Shown one piece after another: positions 45,397 through 54,026 of a DNA stretch of 64,000 bases. The position numbers and the translations under genes are program-made. The stretch comes from Rahnella sp. AA (GTDB taxonomy: Bacteria; Pseudomonadota; Gammaproteobacteria; Enterobacterales; Enterobacteriaceae): contig NZ_PITQ01000015.1 of assembly GCF_002834385.1 (NCBI RefSeq), positions 60,804 through 124,803 on the forward strand. Direction: 5' to 3'. The stretch's first letter is position 1, and each line of letters opens with the position of its first letter. The notes under the pieces were generated by a model. That model did no database searches. It was given only the letters and a program-made list of their open reading frames with translations, and had not been told where the DNA came from.

Positions 45397-46572
45397 TCAG
45401 GCAACAGCAGGTTTTAACTTTCTGTCCAGATGACCACTGAGGCGGATCAGCAGCAGCGCGCCGAGGACAATCACCGCGCCAATCCACGGCGTTTGCGCCA
45501 GCCCTATCGTGGAAACCACCTGCCCGCCGATCACAGAACCTAATGCGATACCAACGTTAAACGCGGCGATGTTCAGGCCCGACGCCACATCGACGGCGTC
45601 AGGCGTCACTTCTTCCGCCTTCTGTACTACATACACCTGCAAGCCCGGCACATTACCAAACGCAAAGATCCCCATCACCAGCAGCGTGATTAACGCCGGA
45701 ATGCCAAAGCCGGAGGTGAACTGGAAAATCAGCAACAGAGCCGCCAGCGCCGCGAAAATCAGCGTCAGGGCTTTCACCGCGCCATGACGGTCGGCCAGTT
45801 TACCGCCCCAGATGTTCCCGATAGCCACTGACACGCCGTAGGCGAGCAAAATCCAGCTGACCATACTGGCCGAAAAACCGGCCTGCTCCTGCATCATCGG
45901 CGCCAGGAAAGTGAACGTGGTGAACACACCGCCGTAGCCCAGTGCAGTAATCGCGTAAATCAGCATCAGGCGCGGGTTCATCAGTACTTTAACCTGATCG
46001 GAAATACGCGCCGCCGGTTTGTTTTTGATGTTGTTTGGCACCAGGATCGCGCTGGCAATAATGGCAATCACGCCAATCATTGAAACCGCGAGGAACGTCT
46101 CACGCCAGCCAAAATGCTGCCCGATAAATGTCCCCAACGGCACGCCGGTGACCAGTGCCACGGTCAGCCCGCCGAACATCAGCGCAATGGCCGAAGCGGC
46201 TTTTTCTTTCGACACCAGGCTGGTGGCAATCGTCGAGCCAATCGAGAAGAACACACCGTGCGCCAGCCCGGTCAGCAAACGCGCGATGACCAGCGTGTTG
46301 TAATTCGGTGACTGCCACGCCAGCAGATTGCCCAGCGTAAACAGCACCATCAGGCCGATGAGCAGCGCTTTACGCGGTACGCGCCCTGTCAGCGCCGTCA
46401 GCACCGGTGCGCCAATTGCCACGCCGAGTGCGTAAATAGACACCAGTAAACCCGCTGACGGGACACTGACGCCCAGCTGTCCGGCGATTGTCGGCACCAG
46501 GCCCACGATGACGAACTCTGTCGTTCCTATAGCAAACGCACTGATGGTCAGTGCTAATAGTGCAAGCGGCAT
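45397..46572 (-). CDS. MFS efflux transporter, DHA1 family (YdhP-like)
   Basis: 391 residues with twelve hydrophobic segments. Typical start [20 protein letters not shown], motif around [34 protein letters not shown] and [13 protein letters not shown]. It resembles YdhP/AraJ-type exporters. It is divergent from yafC across 107 bp, and YafC may regulate it. This gene is not between yafD and yafC in E. coli. Substrate unknown. Confidence 0.87.
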   Translation of the reverse strand: MPLALLALTISAFAIGTTEFVIVGLVPTIAGQLGVSVPSAGLLVSIYALGVAIGAPVLTALTGRVPRKALLIGLMVLFTLGNLLAWQSPNYNTLVIARLLTGLAHGVFFSIGSTIATSLVSKEKAASAIALMFGGLTVALVTGVPLGTFIGQHFGWRETFLAVSMIGVIAIIASAILVPNNIKNKPAARISDQVKVLMNPRLMLIYAITALGYGGVFTTFTFLAPMMQEQAGFSASMVSWILLAYGVSVAIGNIWGGKLADRHGAVKALTLIFAALAALLLIFQFTSGFGIPALITLLVMGIFAFGNVPGLQVYVVQKAEEVTPDAVDVASGLNIAAFNVGIALGSVIGGQVVSTIGLAQTPWIGAVIVLGALLLIRLSGHLDRKLKPAVA

Positions 46573-46679
46573 AACCTTTACTCCACAATGAATTTCGATT
46601 TGATGGCGGCTATTATCGGCTTGTGCTTAAATGACAGAAATAACCAAAGTATCAAATCATTTATGCTGGAGTAACAACA

Positions 46680-47567
46680 ATGCGAGCCAGTTCAGAAGAG
46701 TTGATTACCTTCGTCACCGTGGTGGAAAGCGGCAGTTTCAGCCGCGCGGCGGAACAGCTGGGGCAGGATAATTCGGTGGTCAGCCGGACGCTGAAACGTC
46801 TGGAGCAAAAACTGGGGATCACCCTGCTCAACCGCACCACGCGCCAGATCAGCCTGACGCACGAAGGCGAGCGTTATTTTGTCCGCGTACAGAAAATCCT
46901 GCATGAGATGGCAGCCGCCGAAGATGATTTGCTGGAGAACCGTGACGATCCGCAAGGTCTGTTGCGCGTCGACGCCGCAACGCCGGTGATCCTGCACGTC
47001 ATTTCCCCGCTGGTGGCAGAATTTACCGGGCGCTTCCCGAAGATGTCGCTGGCGCTGTTTTCGTCCGAGAGCAACATCAACCTGATCGACCACAAAGTGG
47101 ATGTCGCCATCCGCGTCGGCGAGCTTGAAGATTCCAGCCTGCGGGCGCGCAAACTGATGATGAGCCACCGGAACGTACTGGCATCGCCGGAATATCTGAA
47201 AAAATGGGGCACACCCAAAACCGCCGATGAGCTGCTGAAACACCGTTGTCTGGGTTTTAACGAAGTGGTCGCACTGAACAAATGGCCGCTGTTGTGCGCT
47301 GACGGCCAGCAACTGACGGTCACACCGTTTATCAGTTCAGGCAGCGGCGAAACCCTGCGCAGGCTGTGTTTGCAGGGAAATGGCATCGCCTGTTTGTCCG
47401 ATTTCATGACTGACGAGGATGTACAGCGCGGAGATCTGGTGAAGTTGCTGGTACCGGATGTCATGCGGATTGCGATGCCGTTGCATGCGGTTTATTACAG
47501 TGACCAGACGGTGAGTACGAGGATTCGGTGTTTTATTGATTTTCTGAGCGAAAAGCTTTCCGGTTAA
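46680..47567 (+). CDS. yafC: YafC, LysR-family transcriptional regulator
   Basis: 295 residues. N-terminal winged helix [20 protein letters not shown]...[12 protein letters not shown]-terminal effector domain [21 protein letters not shown] and [15 protein letters not shown]. Strongly similar to E. coli YafC from memory. Target unknown; the divergent MFS gene is the natural candidate here. Followed by palindromic element copy B. Confidence 0.9.
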   Translation: MRASSEELITFVTVVESGSFSRAAEQLGQDNSVVSRTLKRLEQKLGITLLNRTTRQISLTHEGERYFVRVQKILHEMAAAEDDLLENRDDPQGLLRVDAATPVILHVISPLVAEFTGRFPKMSLALFSSESNINLIDHKVDVAIRVGELEDSSLRARKLMMSHRNVLASPEYLKKWGTPKTADELLKHRCLGFNEVVALNKWPLLCADGQQLTVTPFISSGSGETLRRLCLQGNGIACLSDFMTDEDVQRGDLVKLLVPDVMRIAMPLHAVYYSDQTVSTRIRCFIDFLSEKLSG

Positions 47568-47585
47568 CCGGGGGACAACCTCCTG

Positions 47586-48195
47586 GATCGAGAGAGTTTC
47601 GGTTTCTCACGTGCGGTGATCGCTTCAATCAGGTCAAGACCTTGGGCTCGCCGCCCAAACTGGCCCAAAGGGTTTTAAACGAAACCCTTTGGAATCCTGC
47701 GTTTTTTTAACTGCGCGCTGTCGCTCGCTGGCTATGTTTCAGGAACTCATGGTATTGCCGCGAAAGCTTGCCGCTGCGCGGTCCCTTCGTTTCGGTCTTC
47801 GAGCCACTGGTCTCGAAACACTCACTCAGCAAACTTTCTGAAAGCGGCCAGAGGCTTTCTCAAATTCTATAGCATTCTGCTTTTTTGTTTTCGACAGTCG
47901 ATATGGCGCAATTAAAAAACCTGCCGAACGGAGCGGCTTCGAGACCAGTGGCTCGAAGACCGAGAGAGGGAACCGCGCAGCGGCAGGGTTTGCGCCACGC
48001 ACAATAGCAACAGAACATGTCCATCGTTCCAGCGACAGCGCGGGTTGAAAAAGCGGGGAGGAGTCCAGAGGAGGGAAAGCACTTCCCTCCTCTGGTCGGT
48101 TTCGGCGCTACGAGCTAAGTGATCGCTAAACTTGAGAAACCGAAATCATCTCGATCAGCCCTCACAGCAAGTGAGAAACCGAAATCATCTCGATC
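47586..48195. repeat. Two-arm palindromic intergenic element, copy B (inverted relative to A)
   Basis: This fills most of the 662-bp gap between convergent yafC and dkgB, with no convincing gene. Terminal inverted repeats 47586-47610 / 48171-48195 match at 22 of 25 positions. The left arm has GTCAAGACCTTGGG (47633), an 11-bp hairpin (47665-47675 / 47682-47692) and TCGGTCTTCGAGCCACTGG (47792). The right arm has a 13-bp hairpin (48065-48077 / 48083-48095) and a 42-nt block (47923-47964) that is 40/42 identical to the reverse complement of 32901-32942. A 24-bp end segment is repeated directly at 48133-48156 and 48172-48195. Confidence 0.72.
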
Positions 48196-48229
48196 CAGAT
48201 CTAGCTCCCGCTTACTCACCCGAAGGTAA

Positions 48230-49036
48230 TCAATCCCATGCTGGCGCCAGGCCCTCAGGGCTCACTAATCGCCCTTGTTTCTCAAGCGCAGCAATCTCCT
48301 GCATATCGGCATCGGACAATACCAGTTTCTGCGCCAGCAGGTTGCTCGCCAGGTTTTCACGTTTCGTCGATGACGGGATCACCGCGTAACCCAGTTGCAG
48401 CGCCCAGGCCAGAACGATCTGCGCTGGCGTGGCGTTGTGACGTCCGGCGATCGCGATAATCGTCGCGTCTTTCAGCGCTTCGCCGTAAGCCAGCGTCATG
48501 TAGGAAGTCACGGCGATGCCGTTTTCACGGGCAAAATCGACGACGGTCTGGTTTTGCAGGAACGGAGAAAGTTCGATCTGATTAGTCGCAATCTGGTCGG
48601 CGCCGACGGCGTCGATCGCTTCCTGCATCAGTGCAACGGTGAAGTTAGAAATCCCGATTTCACGGGTCAGACCCATTTTCTTCGCTTCCACCAGCGCATT
48701 CATGGTTTCTGCCACGCTGACGGCCTGATCCGGCGATGGCCAGTGGATCAGCGTCAGATCGACATAATCAGTTTTCAACTTACGCAGGCTTTCTTTCAGG
48801 CTGTCGATCAGCTTGTCGGCCGCCAGGTTTTCAATCCAGATTTTCGTAGTGATATACAACGCTTCACGCGCAACGCCGCTTTCCGCCAGCGCATCGCCAA
48901 CCGCCGCTTCATTATCATAAATTTGCGCCGTATCAATGGCGCGATAGCCCAGTTCCACTGCGGTTTTTACTGAGGCTTTTACCACGTCATCTTTCAGACG
49001 GAACGTACCCAAACCGAATGCAGGAATGCTCATCAT
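48230..49036 (-). CDS. dkgB: 2,5-diketo-D-gluconate reductase B (aldo/keto reductase)
   Basis: 268 residues, close to E. coli DkgB. Catalytic Asp-Tyr-Lys-His: [15 protein letters not shown] (Asp, Tyr), [11 protein letters not shown] (Lys), LTLIHWPSP (His). NADPH site near [14 protein letters not shown]. Reduces methylglyoxal and 2,5-diketogluconate. Start is ATGATG (49036 or 49033). In E. coli it lies between yafC and aspU; here the pigment operon separates it from the tRNA. Confidence 0.94.
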   Translation of the reverse strand: MMSIPAFGLGTFRLKDDVVKASVKTAVELGYRAIDTAQIYDNEAAVGDALAESGVAREALYITTKIWIENLAADKLIDSLKESLRKLKTDYVDLTLIHWPSPDQAVSVAETMNALVEAKKMGLTREIGISNFTVALMQEAIDAVGADQIATNQIELSPFLQNQTVVDFARENGIAVTSYMTLAYGEALKDATIIAIAGRHNATPAQIVLAWALQLGYAVIPSSTKRENLASNLLAQKLVLSDADMQEIAALEKQGRLVSPEGLAPAWD

Positions 49037-49144
49037 ATTCTCTCTTTGTTTTTTAAAAGGTCAGCAATGCGGGAGAGTATGGACCGGCTTTTCATGGATA
49101 AAAACGACAGGTTTGCTACAAGACTTTTGCTTTCAAAACAATAA

Positions 49145-49846
49145 TCAGGCCAGCGAATACCAAGACCAGCGGCGGAGGTTTAGCGGAATAAGCTGCGGGA
49201 TAATTGACCCGTTGCGGGCTTCGAAAATATGCTCTTCACATGTCGTCACGCAGGCAGGCAATGCCATTGCCGACATAACGGTTTCTCCGGCGGCCCACCA
49301 CAGTTTGCTGTCCGTTGCGGATTCGGGGGAAAATTGCCCGGCAGCGGGATCCAGCCGGATCCGTTCCATCTGCCACACGCTTCCGGCCTGCTGTTTCAGC
49401 CAGGCTTCGCGCAGACACCATAATTGCCAGAACGCATTTAGCGGGTTTTCCTGTTCCGTCAGCCAGAAAAATTCGGTTTCGCTGAATGCCTGCCTCGCCA
49501 CGTCCAGATACCGCGCCCGTGGCCGTATCTGTTCGACGTCACCGCCCGTTTCGCCCGCGGCGCACAGCACCAGTTGCAGGCTGTTAACGCTGTGACTGAG
49601 GGAAAAATGGGGCAATGAAGGATCGGTAAAAGACGGTTTACCCCGCGCGGAAATTTGCATTTCAGGCAGCATTTCCTGTCCGCTGAAAGCAAACAACGCT
49701 TCTGCCAGCAGCGCCCTGCCCGCTCGCCATTGCTGGCGGCGGGCAGGATGCAGGTTTTCACTTTCCGCCAGCAATTCTGCGGGCAGGCGTGACAGCGGAA
49801 AAGTGTCGTCCAGCGACGCGGTGATAATGCACGCAGAATTTGTCAT
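49145..49846 (-). CDS. 4'-phosphopantetheinyl transferase (Sfp/EntD type)
   Basis: 233 residues. Core motifs: SLSHSVNSLQL, GGDVEQIRPRARYLDVA (metal-binding D-x-E) and WCLREAWLKQQAG. It should load phosphopantetheine on the two pigment carrier proteins. Its ATG abuts the apeR TAA, making it the last gene of the 17-gene aryl polyene operon. I have not used an ape letter because the naming of this gene varies. Confidence 0.85.
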   Translation of the reverse strand: MTNSACIITASLDDTFPLSRLPAELLAESENLHPARRQQWRAGRALLAEALFAFSGQEMLPEMQISARGKPSFTDPSLPHFSLSHSVNSLQLVLCAAGETGGDVEQIRPRARYLDVARQAFSETEFFWLTEQENPLNAFWQLWCLREAWLKQQAGSVWQMERIRLDPAAGQFSPESATDSKLWWAAGETVMSAMALPACVTTCEEHIFEARNGSIIPQLIPLNLRRWSWYSLA

Positions 49847-51076
49847 TTACGGCCAGCGGCGGAAAACCAGCGACGTGTTAATGCCGCCAAACGCAAAGTT
49901 GTTCGACTGGATAAATTCGGTCTGAATATGACGTGATTCCCCCATAATGTAGTCCAGATCGCCGCAAAGCGGATCTGGCTGAGTCAGGTTAATGGTCGGC
50001 ACAAAGCGGTCTTCACGCATCATTTCCAGCGACATCCAGGCCTCGAGCGCGCCGCAGGCACCCAGCGTATGACCGAAATAACTTTTCAGCGACGAAACCG
50101 GCGTCTGATTGCCAAACACGGCAGCCGTTGCATGGCTTTCAGCGATATCGCCACGGTCGGTTGCCGTGCCGTGCGCGCTGATATACCCGATCTCAGACGC
50201 CGGGATCCCGGCATTTTTCAGCGCCTTTTCAATACAAATCTGCATGGTGGATTGCTGCGGCTGGGTGATATGCGCCGCATCGCAGTTGGTTGCGAAACCG
50301 GTGATCTCCGCGTAGATCTTCGCGCCACGCGCCTGCGCATGTTCGAGCGATTCGAGAATTAACGCCCCGGCACCTTCGCCAATCACCAGACCGTCGCGCT
50401 GCGAATCAAACGGGCGCGGCGATAATTCCGGGTGATCGTTTTGCTGGCTGGTGGCAAACAGCGTGTCGAATACCGCCGCTTCCGACGGGCAAAGTTCTTC
50501 GGCACCGCCTGCCACCATTACGGTCTGGTAGCCGTGTTTGATGGCTTCGTACGCATAGCCGATGGCCTGACTGCCTGACGTACAGGCGCTGGACGTCGGG
50601 ATCACCCGCCCTTTCAGGCCAAAAAACAGTCCGGCGTTCACCGCCGTCGTGTGCGGCATCATCTGCACATACGTCGTGCCGGTAATGTTGCTGGTATGTT
50701 TTTCCGTCAGCATGGTGGCGAATTCGCTGACCGGTCCGGTGCTGCCAGTGGATGAACCGAAAGCAATGCCCGTTTCGCCGCTGGTCAGGATCGGATCATC
50801 CAGCAAACCGGCCTGTTCCAGCGCCAGTTCGGTCGCACGCGTCGAAAGCAGGGAAACGCGCCCCATCGAACGGATGCGTTTTCGGGTGTAATGTGCAGGC
50901 AGTTCGAAATCATCAACGGGCGCGCCGAGATGCGTATTCAGCCCCTGATAAATCAGCCATTCATCCATGTGGCGGACAGCATTTTTGCCCTGTTGCAGAC
51001 GCGCACTCACGTCATCCCAGTGGTTGCCGAACGCCGTGATGCCTTTCATACCCGTAATAACAACACGCTGAGTCAT
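49847..51076 (-). CDS. apeR: Aryl polyene ketosynthase ApeR
   Basis: 409 residues, FabF-like. Cys-His-His: SSACTSGSQAIG, SAHGTATDRGD, KSYFGHTLGACGAL. Condensing enzyme of the type II polyketide-like aryl polyene pathway. Overlaps apeQ by 4 nt. Confidence 0.9.
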   Translation of the reverse strand: MTQRVVITGMKGITAFGNHWDDVSARLQQGKNAVRHMDEWLIYQGLNTHLGAPVDDFELPAHYTRKRIRSMGRVSLLSTRATELALEQAGLLDDPILTSGETGIAFGSSTGSTGPVSEFATMLTEKHTSNITGTTYVQMMPHTTAVNAGLFFGLKGRVIPTSSACTSGSQAIGYAYEAIKHGYQTVMVAGGAEELCPSEAAVFDTLFATSQQNDHPELSPRPFDSQRDGLVIGEGAGALILESLEHAQARGAKIYAEITGFATNCDAAHITQPQQSTMQICIEKALKNAGIPASEIGYISAHGTATDRGDIAESHATAAVFGNQTPVSSLKSYFGHTLGACGALEAWMSLEMMREDRFVPTINLTQPDPLCGDLDYIMGESRHIQTEFIQSNNFAFGGINTSLVFRRWP

Positions 51077-51804
51077 ACCATGCCTCCGTTAATGGAGATC
51101 ACCTGACGGGTGACATACCCCGCAATGTCGGACATCAGATAGCTCGCCAGCCCGGCCACTTCTTCCGCGCTGCCCATGCGTTTCAGCGGGATCATGCTCA
51201 TCGCAGCGTCGAGCGCCGGTTTTTCCATATCAAGCATGCCAGTATCAATCAGCCCCGGCGCGATGCAGTTGACGGTAATTTTGCGTTTCGCCAGCTCCAG
51301 GGACAGCGCTTTGCATGCGCCAATAATTCCGGCTTTGGCCGCGCTGTAATTCACCTGCCCGCGGTTGCCCGTCAGGCCGGATACTGAAGACAACGCGATA
51401 ATGCGTCCGCCCGCGCGCAGACCAATCATCGGCATGACGCAGGGCTGTAATACGTTGTAGAAACTGTCGAGATTGGTGTGGATCACGCCGTCCCAGTCTT
51501 CATCCGTCAGCGCCGGAAACGCGGCGTCGCGGGTAATACCGGCATTATTGACGACGCCGTAGTAAGCGCCATGCGCTTCAATATCGGCCTCAATCACTTC
51601 GCGGCACTGCGGGCGGTTGCTGATATCGAACTGAATCAGGCGACCGCTGCCGCCAGATGCCTGCACCTGTTGCAGCGTGTGTTCTGCCCCGTTTTTATCG
51701 CTGTGGTAATGAACCACAATCTCAAAACCGTCTGCTGCCAGCTGGCAGGCAATCGCCTGACCGATCCCTTTGCTGGCTCCCGTCACTAATACCGCACGCG
51801 TCAT
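51073..51804 (-). CDS. apeQ: 3-ketoacyl-ACP reductase ApeQ
   Basis: 243 residues, short-chain dehydrogenase of FabG type. TGASKGIGQAIA (NADP), NNAGITRD, SSVSGLTGNRGQVNYSAAKAG (Ser-Tyr-Lys). Reduces the beta-keto group in each polyene cycle. Overlaps apeP by 4 nt. Confidence 0.92.
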   Translation of the reverse strand: MTRAVLVTGASKGIGQAIACQLAADGFEIVVHYHSDKNGAEHTLQQVQASGGSGRLIQFDISNRPQCREVIEADIEAHGAYYGVVNNAGITRDAAFPALTDEDWDGVIHTNLDSFYNVLQPCVMPMIGLRAGGRIIALSSVSGLTGNRGQVNYSAAKAGIIGACKALSLELAKRKITVNCIAPGLIDTGMLDMEKPALDAAMSMIPLKRMGSAEEVAGLASYLMSDIAGYVTRQVISINGGMV

Positions 51805-52280
51805 TCCTTTTTCCCCTGTGTGAGCGTAATAAGTTCGTCCTTTGCTGGCTGATATGTGTTCAGCCTTCCCTGAGCAACCTGAAGGTTGTCTTTTTCCTGT
51901 TTAATACTGATAACACCTTCAAAACTAGCGAGTTTTTCATCGCGTAATACCATTGAAACGCTGATAAGCAATTCACTGCCTGCCACAAATTCAGGCACGC
52001 TGCATTTTATCGCGCGGCCGCCCAGCAACATGCCGACCTGCGGTGGCTGGCCAGATTGCGCACCGTGCCAGCCGCTCCAGACGCCGATGGTCTGTGCGAT
52101 CAGTTCAAGGGCATACCACGCAGGCAATCCGCCGCGTTCATTCAGAAAAGGCGCCAGCACGCCGTCAGGTGAGACGACGACGCCACAAAGCGCGGTTTCT
52201 TCCGTCACGCTGACGACGTTTTCCAGCAACACCATCGGCGTGTCGTGCGGTAAATAACCGGCGGCGGTCAGTGTGCTCAT
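51801..52280 (-). CDS. apeP: Hot-dog 3-hydroxyacyl-ACP dehydratase ApeP
   Basis: 159 residues, hot-dog fold with PMVLLENVVSVTEETALCGV and AWYALELIAQTIGVWSGWHG. Acts with ApeI to form the conjugated double bonds. Overlaps apeO by 4 nt. Confidence 0.85.
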   Translation of the reverse strand: MSTLTAAGYLPHDTPMVLLENVVSVTEETALCGVVVSPDGVLAPFLNERGGLPAWYALELIAQTIGVWSGWHGAQSGQPPQVGMLLGGRAIKCSVPEFVAGSELLISVSMVLRDEKLASFEGVISIKQEKDNLQVAQGRLNTYQPAKDELITLTQGKKE

Positions 52281-53449
52281 GACGGCCTCCCGATCACAAT
52301 GCTGGCGTTGTTGCCACCAAAGGCAAATGAGTTGGACAAGATGACCGGACGTTCCAGCCTTTGTGGCGCATCAACCAGCCGGATATCCGGCAGGCTGACA
52401 TCACGCGGCGTAATACTGAAATCCTGAGGCGGCAGGTTGAGATTTTGCGTCAGGATAAGCCAGCTCAGCGCCGCTTCTGTCGCACCGGCCGCGCCCAGCG
52501 TGTGACCGGTAAGATGTTTGGTCGAGCTGCACGGGATCTGGCTGCCGAATACGCGGTGGATCACCGCCGATTCCACCTGATCGTTGAGCGGCGTCGCCGT
52601 GCCGTGCGCATTGATGTAGCCGACGTTTTCAGGCTCAAGCCCGGCCTGTTGCAGCGCCATGCGGATTGCCCGCTCCGCGCCCGCACCTTCCGGATGCGGC
52701 GCGGACATATGCCAGGCATCAGAAGACTCACCGGTGCCCAGCAGCGCGACATCCGCCGGTTCACGCGTCAGCAAAATCAGCGCCGCCGCTTCACCAATAT
52801 TAATGCCATCGCGATCCTGTCCGAAGGGCGTACAGCGGCCACGGGAGAACGACTCCAGGCTGTTGAAGCCGTTGACCGGCATCCGGCACAAGCTGTCTGC
52901 CCCGCCGACAATTGCCGCATCAGCCAGACCGGACTCGATCAGGCGCATCCCGCTGATAATGGCTTTCGCACTGGATGAACACGCCGTCGATAAGGTGTAT
53001 GCCGGCCCCGTCAGCGCCAGCAGTTCTGCCATGAATTGCGAAGGATCGCCGAGCTCCTGCCGCTGATAGTCATAGCCTTGCGGGAAAGATCCGTGCTGAT
53101 GCAGATGGCGCACCGCGTCTTCCCCTTCGGCAATGCCGGAGGTGCTGGTGCCCATAATCACCGCAACGCGTTCATGGCCATAACGGGCAATAACCTCGCT
53201 GACCGGCGTTTCAATTTGCGCCAGCGCCGCCAGCAGCAGCTGGTTATTGCGGCTGCGGTGCGCGGAAAGCGATTCCGGGACCGGCGGTAAATCGCCCGTG
53301 ACAGCGCCCAGCCAGACCGGGCGGTTTTCCGTCAGCCAGCCTTCCTGCACAGACATGCCCGGCGAAACACCCGCCGTCAGGCTGGCCGCAATCTGCATGT
53401 TGTTGTTTCCCAGCGCGTTAACCATGCCCACGGCCGAAAAGTAAATCAT
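52277..53449 (-). CDS. apeO: Aryl polyene ketosynthase ApeO
   Basis: 390 residues from ATG 53449 (MIYFSAVGMVNALG), which follows the apeN TAA by one base; longer starts run into apeN. Cys-His-His: STACSSSAKAI, NAHGTATPLND, KHLTGHTLGAAGA. It is the elongating ketosynthase that pairs with the chain-length factor ApeC. Confidence 0.9.
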   Translation of the reverse strand: MIYFSAVGMVNALGNNNMQIAASLTAGVSPGMSVQEGWLTENRPVWLGAVTGDLPPVPESLSAHRSRNNQLLLAALAQIETPVSEVIARYGHERVAVIMGTSTSGIAEGEDAVRHLHQHGSFPQGYDYQRQELGDPSQFMAELLALTGPAYTLSTACSSSAKAIISGMRLIESGLADAAIVGGADSLCRMPVNGFNSLESFSRGRCTPFGQDRDGINIGEAAALILLTREPADVALLGTGESSDAWHMSAPHPEGAGAERAIRMALQQAGLEPENVGYINAHGTATPLNDQVESAVIHRVFGSQIPCSSTKHLTGHTLGAAGATEAALSWLILTQNLNLPPQDFSITPRDVSLPDIRLVDAPQRLERPVILSNSFAFGGNNASIVIGRPS

Positions 53450-53450
53450 G

Positions 53451-54026
53451 TTATTCACCGACATTCTGAATAGTGATCTGGTAATGGAACGCCAGCTGGG
53501 TAATGGAAACAGGTCGCCGCGTTTTGCCTTCCGGCAGATAGTCAATCCGGGTGATCGCGTTGCCTTTGTTATCCGATAACGTGCGCCGCAAAGGCTGGTC
53601 TTTCAGCGTCCAGCCCGGCGGCAACAGCGGCTGCCAGCTTTCCACCGGCCAGTAGCTGAACATAATATCGGCCAGAACCTGATTTGCTGGAGGCAAACCC
53701 TCAATCTTTATTGCCTGTTCAGTATGGATGCCGGTTTGATCGTAGACCACTTTAAAGAGACGGATCCCCAGCGGCGAGAGCCCGGCCAGCTGTAAAGAGT
53801 TGCCATCGGCGTTGAGCAGCACCAGCAAAGACTGCTGTTTTCCGTTGACCGTTGCCGTCAGCAATTGCTGCTGACTGACCGGTACTGCCAGCACCGGCGC
53901 GGGTAATTTCACCTGCACGCCCGGTTTCAGCCACGCCTGAGGCAGCGTTTGGGCAGGAGGGCGCGAGGCGCAGCCGCCAGACATCAAAATCAGCAGTGCC
54001 AGAACCGGCAGCGTGAAGCGGATCAT
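53451..54026 (-). CDS. apeN: Outer-membrane lipoprotein ApeN (DUF3261)
   Basis: 191 residues, lipobox LMSGGCAS (Cys19). DUF3261-type beta-rich domain (LFKVVYDQTGIHTEQAIKIE, DIMFSYWPVESWQPLLPPGW). Likely helps place the pigment lipid in the outer membrane with ApeL and ApeM. Overlaps apeM by 4 nt. Confidence 0.82.
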   Translation of the reverse strand: MIRFTLPVLALLILMSGGCASRPPAQTLPQAWLKPGVQVKLPAPVLAVPVSQQQLLTATVNGKQQSLLVLLNADGNSLQLAGLSPLGIRLFKVVYDQTGIHTEQAIKIEGLPPANQVLADIMFSYWPVESWQPLLPPGWTLKDQPLRRTLSDNKGNAITRIDYLPEGKTRRPVSITQLAFHYQITIQNVGE

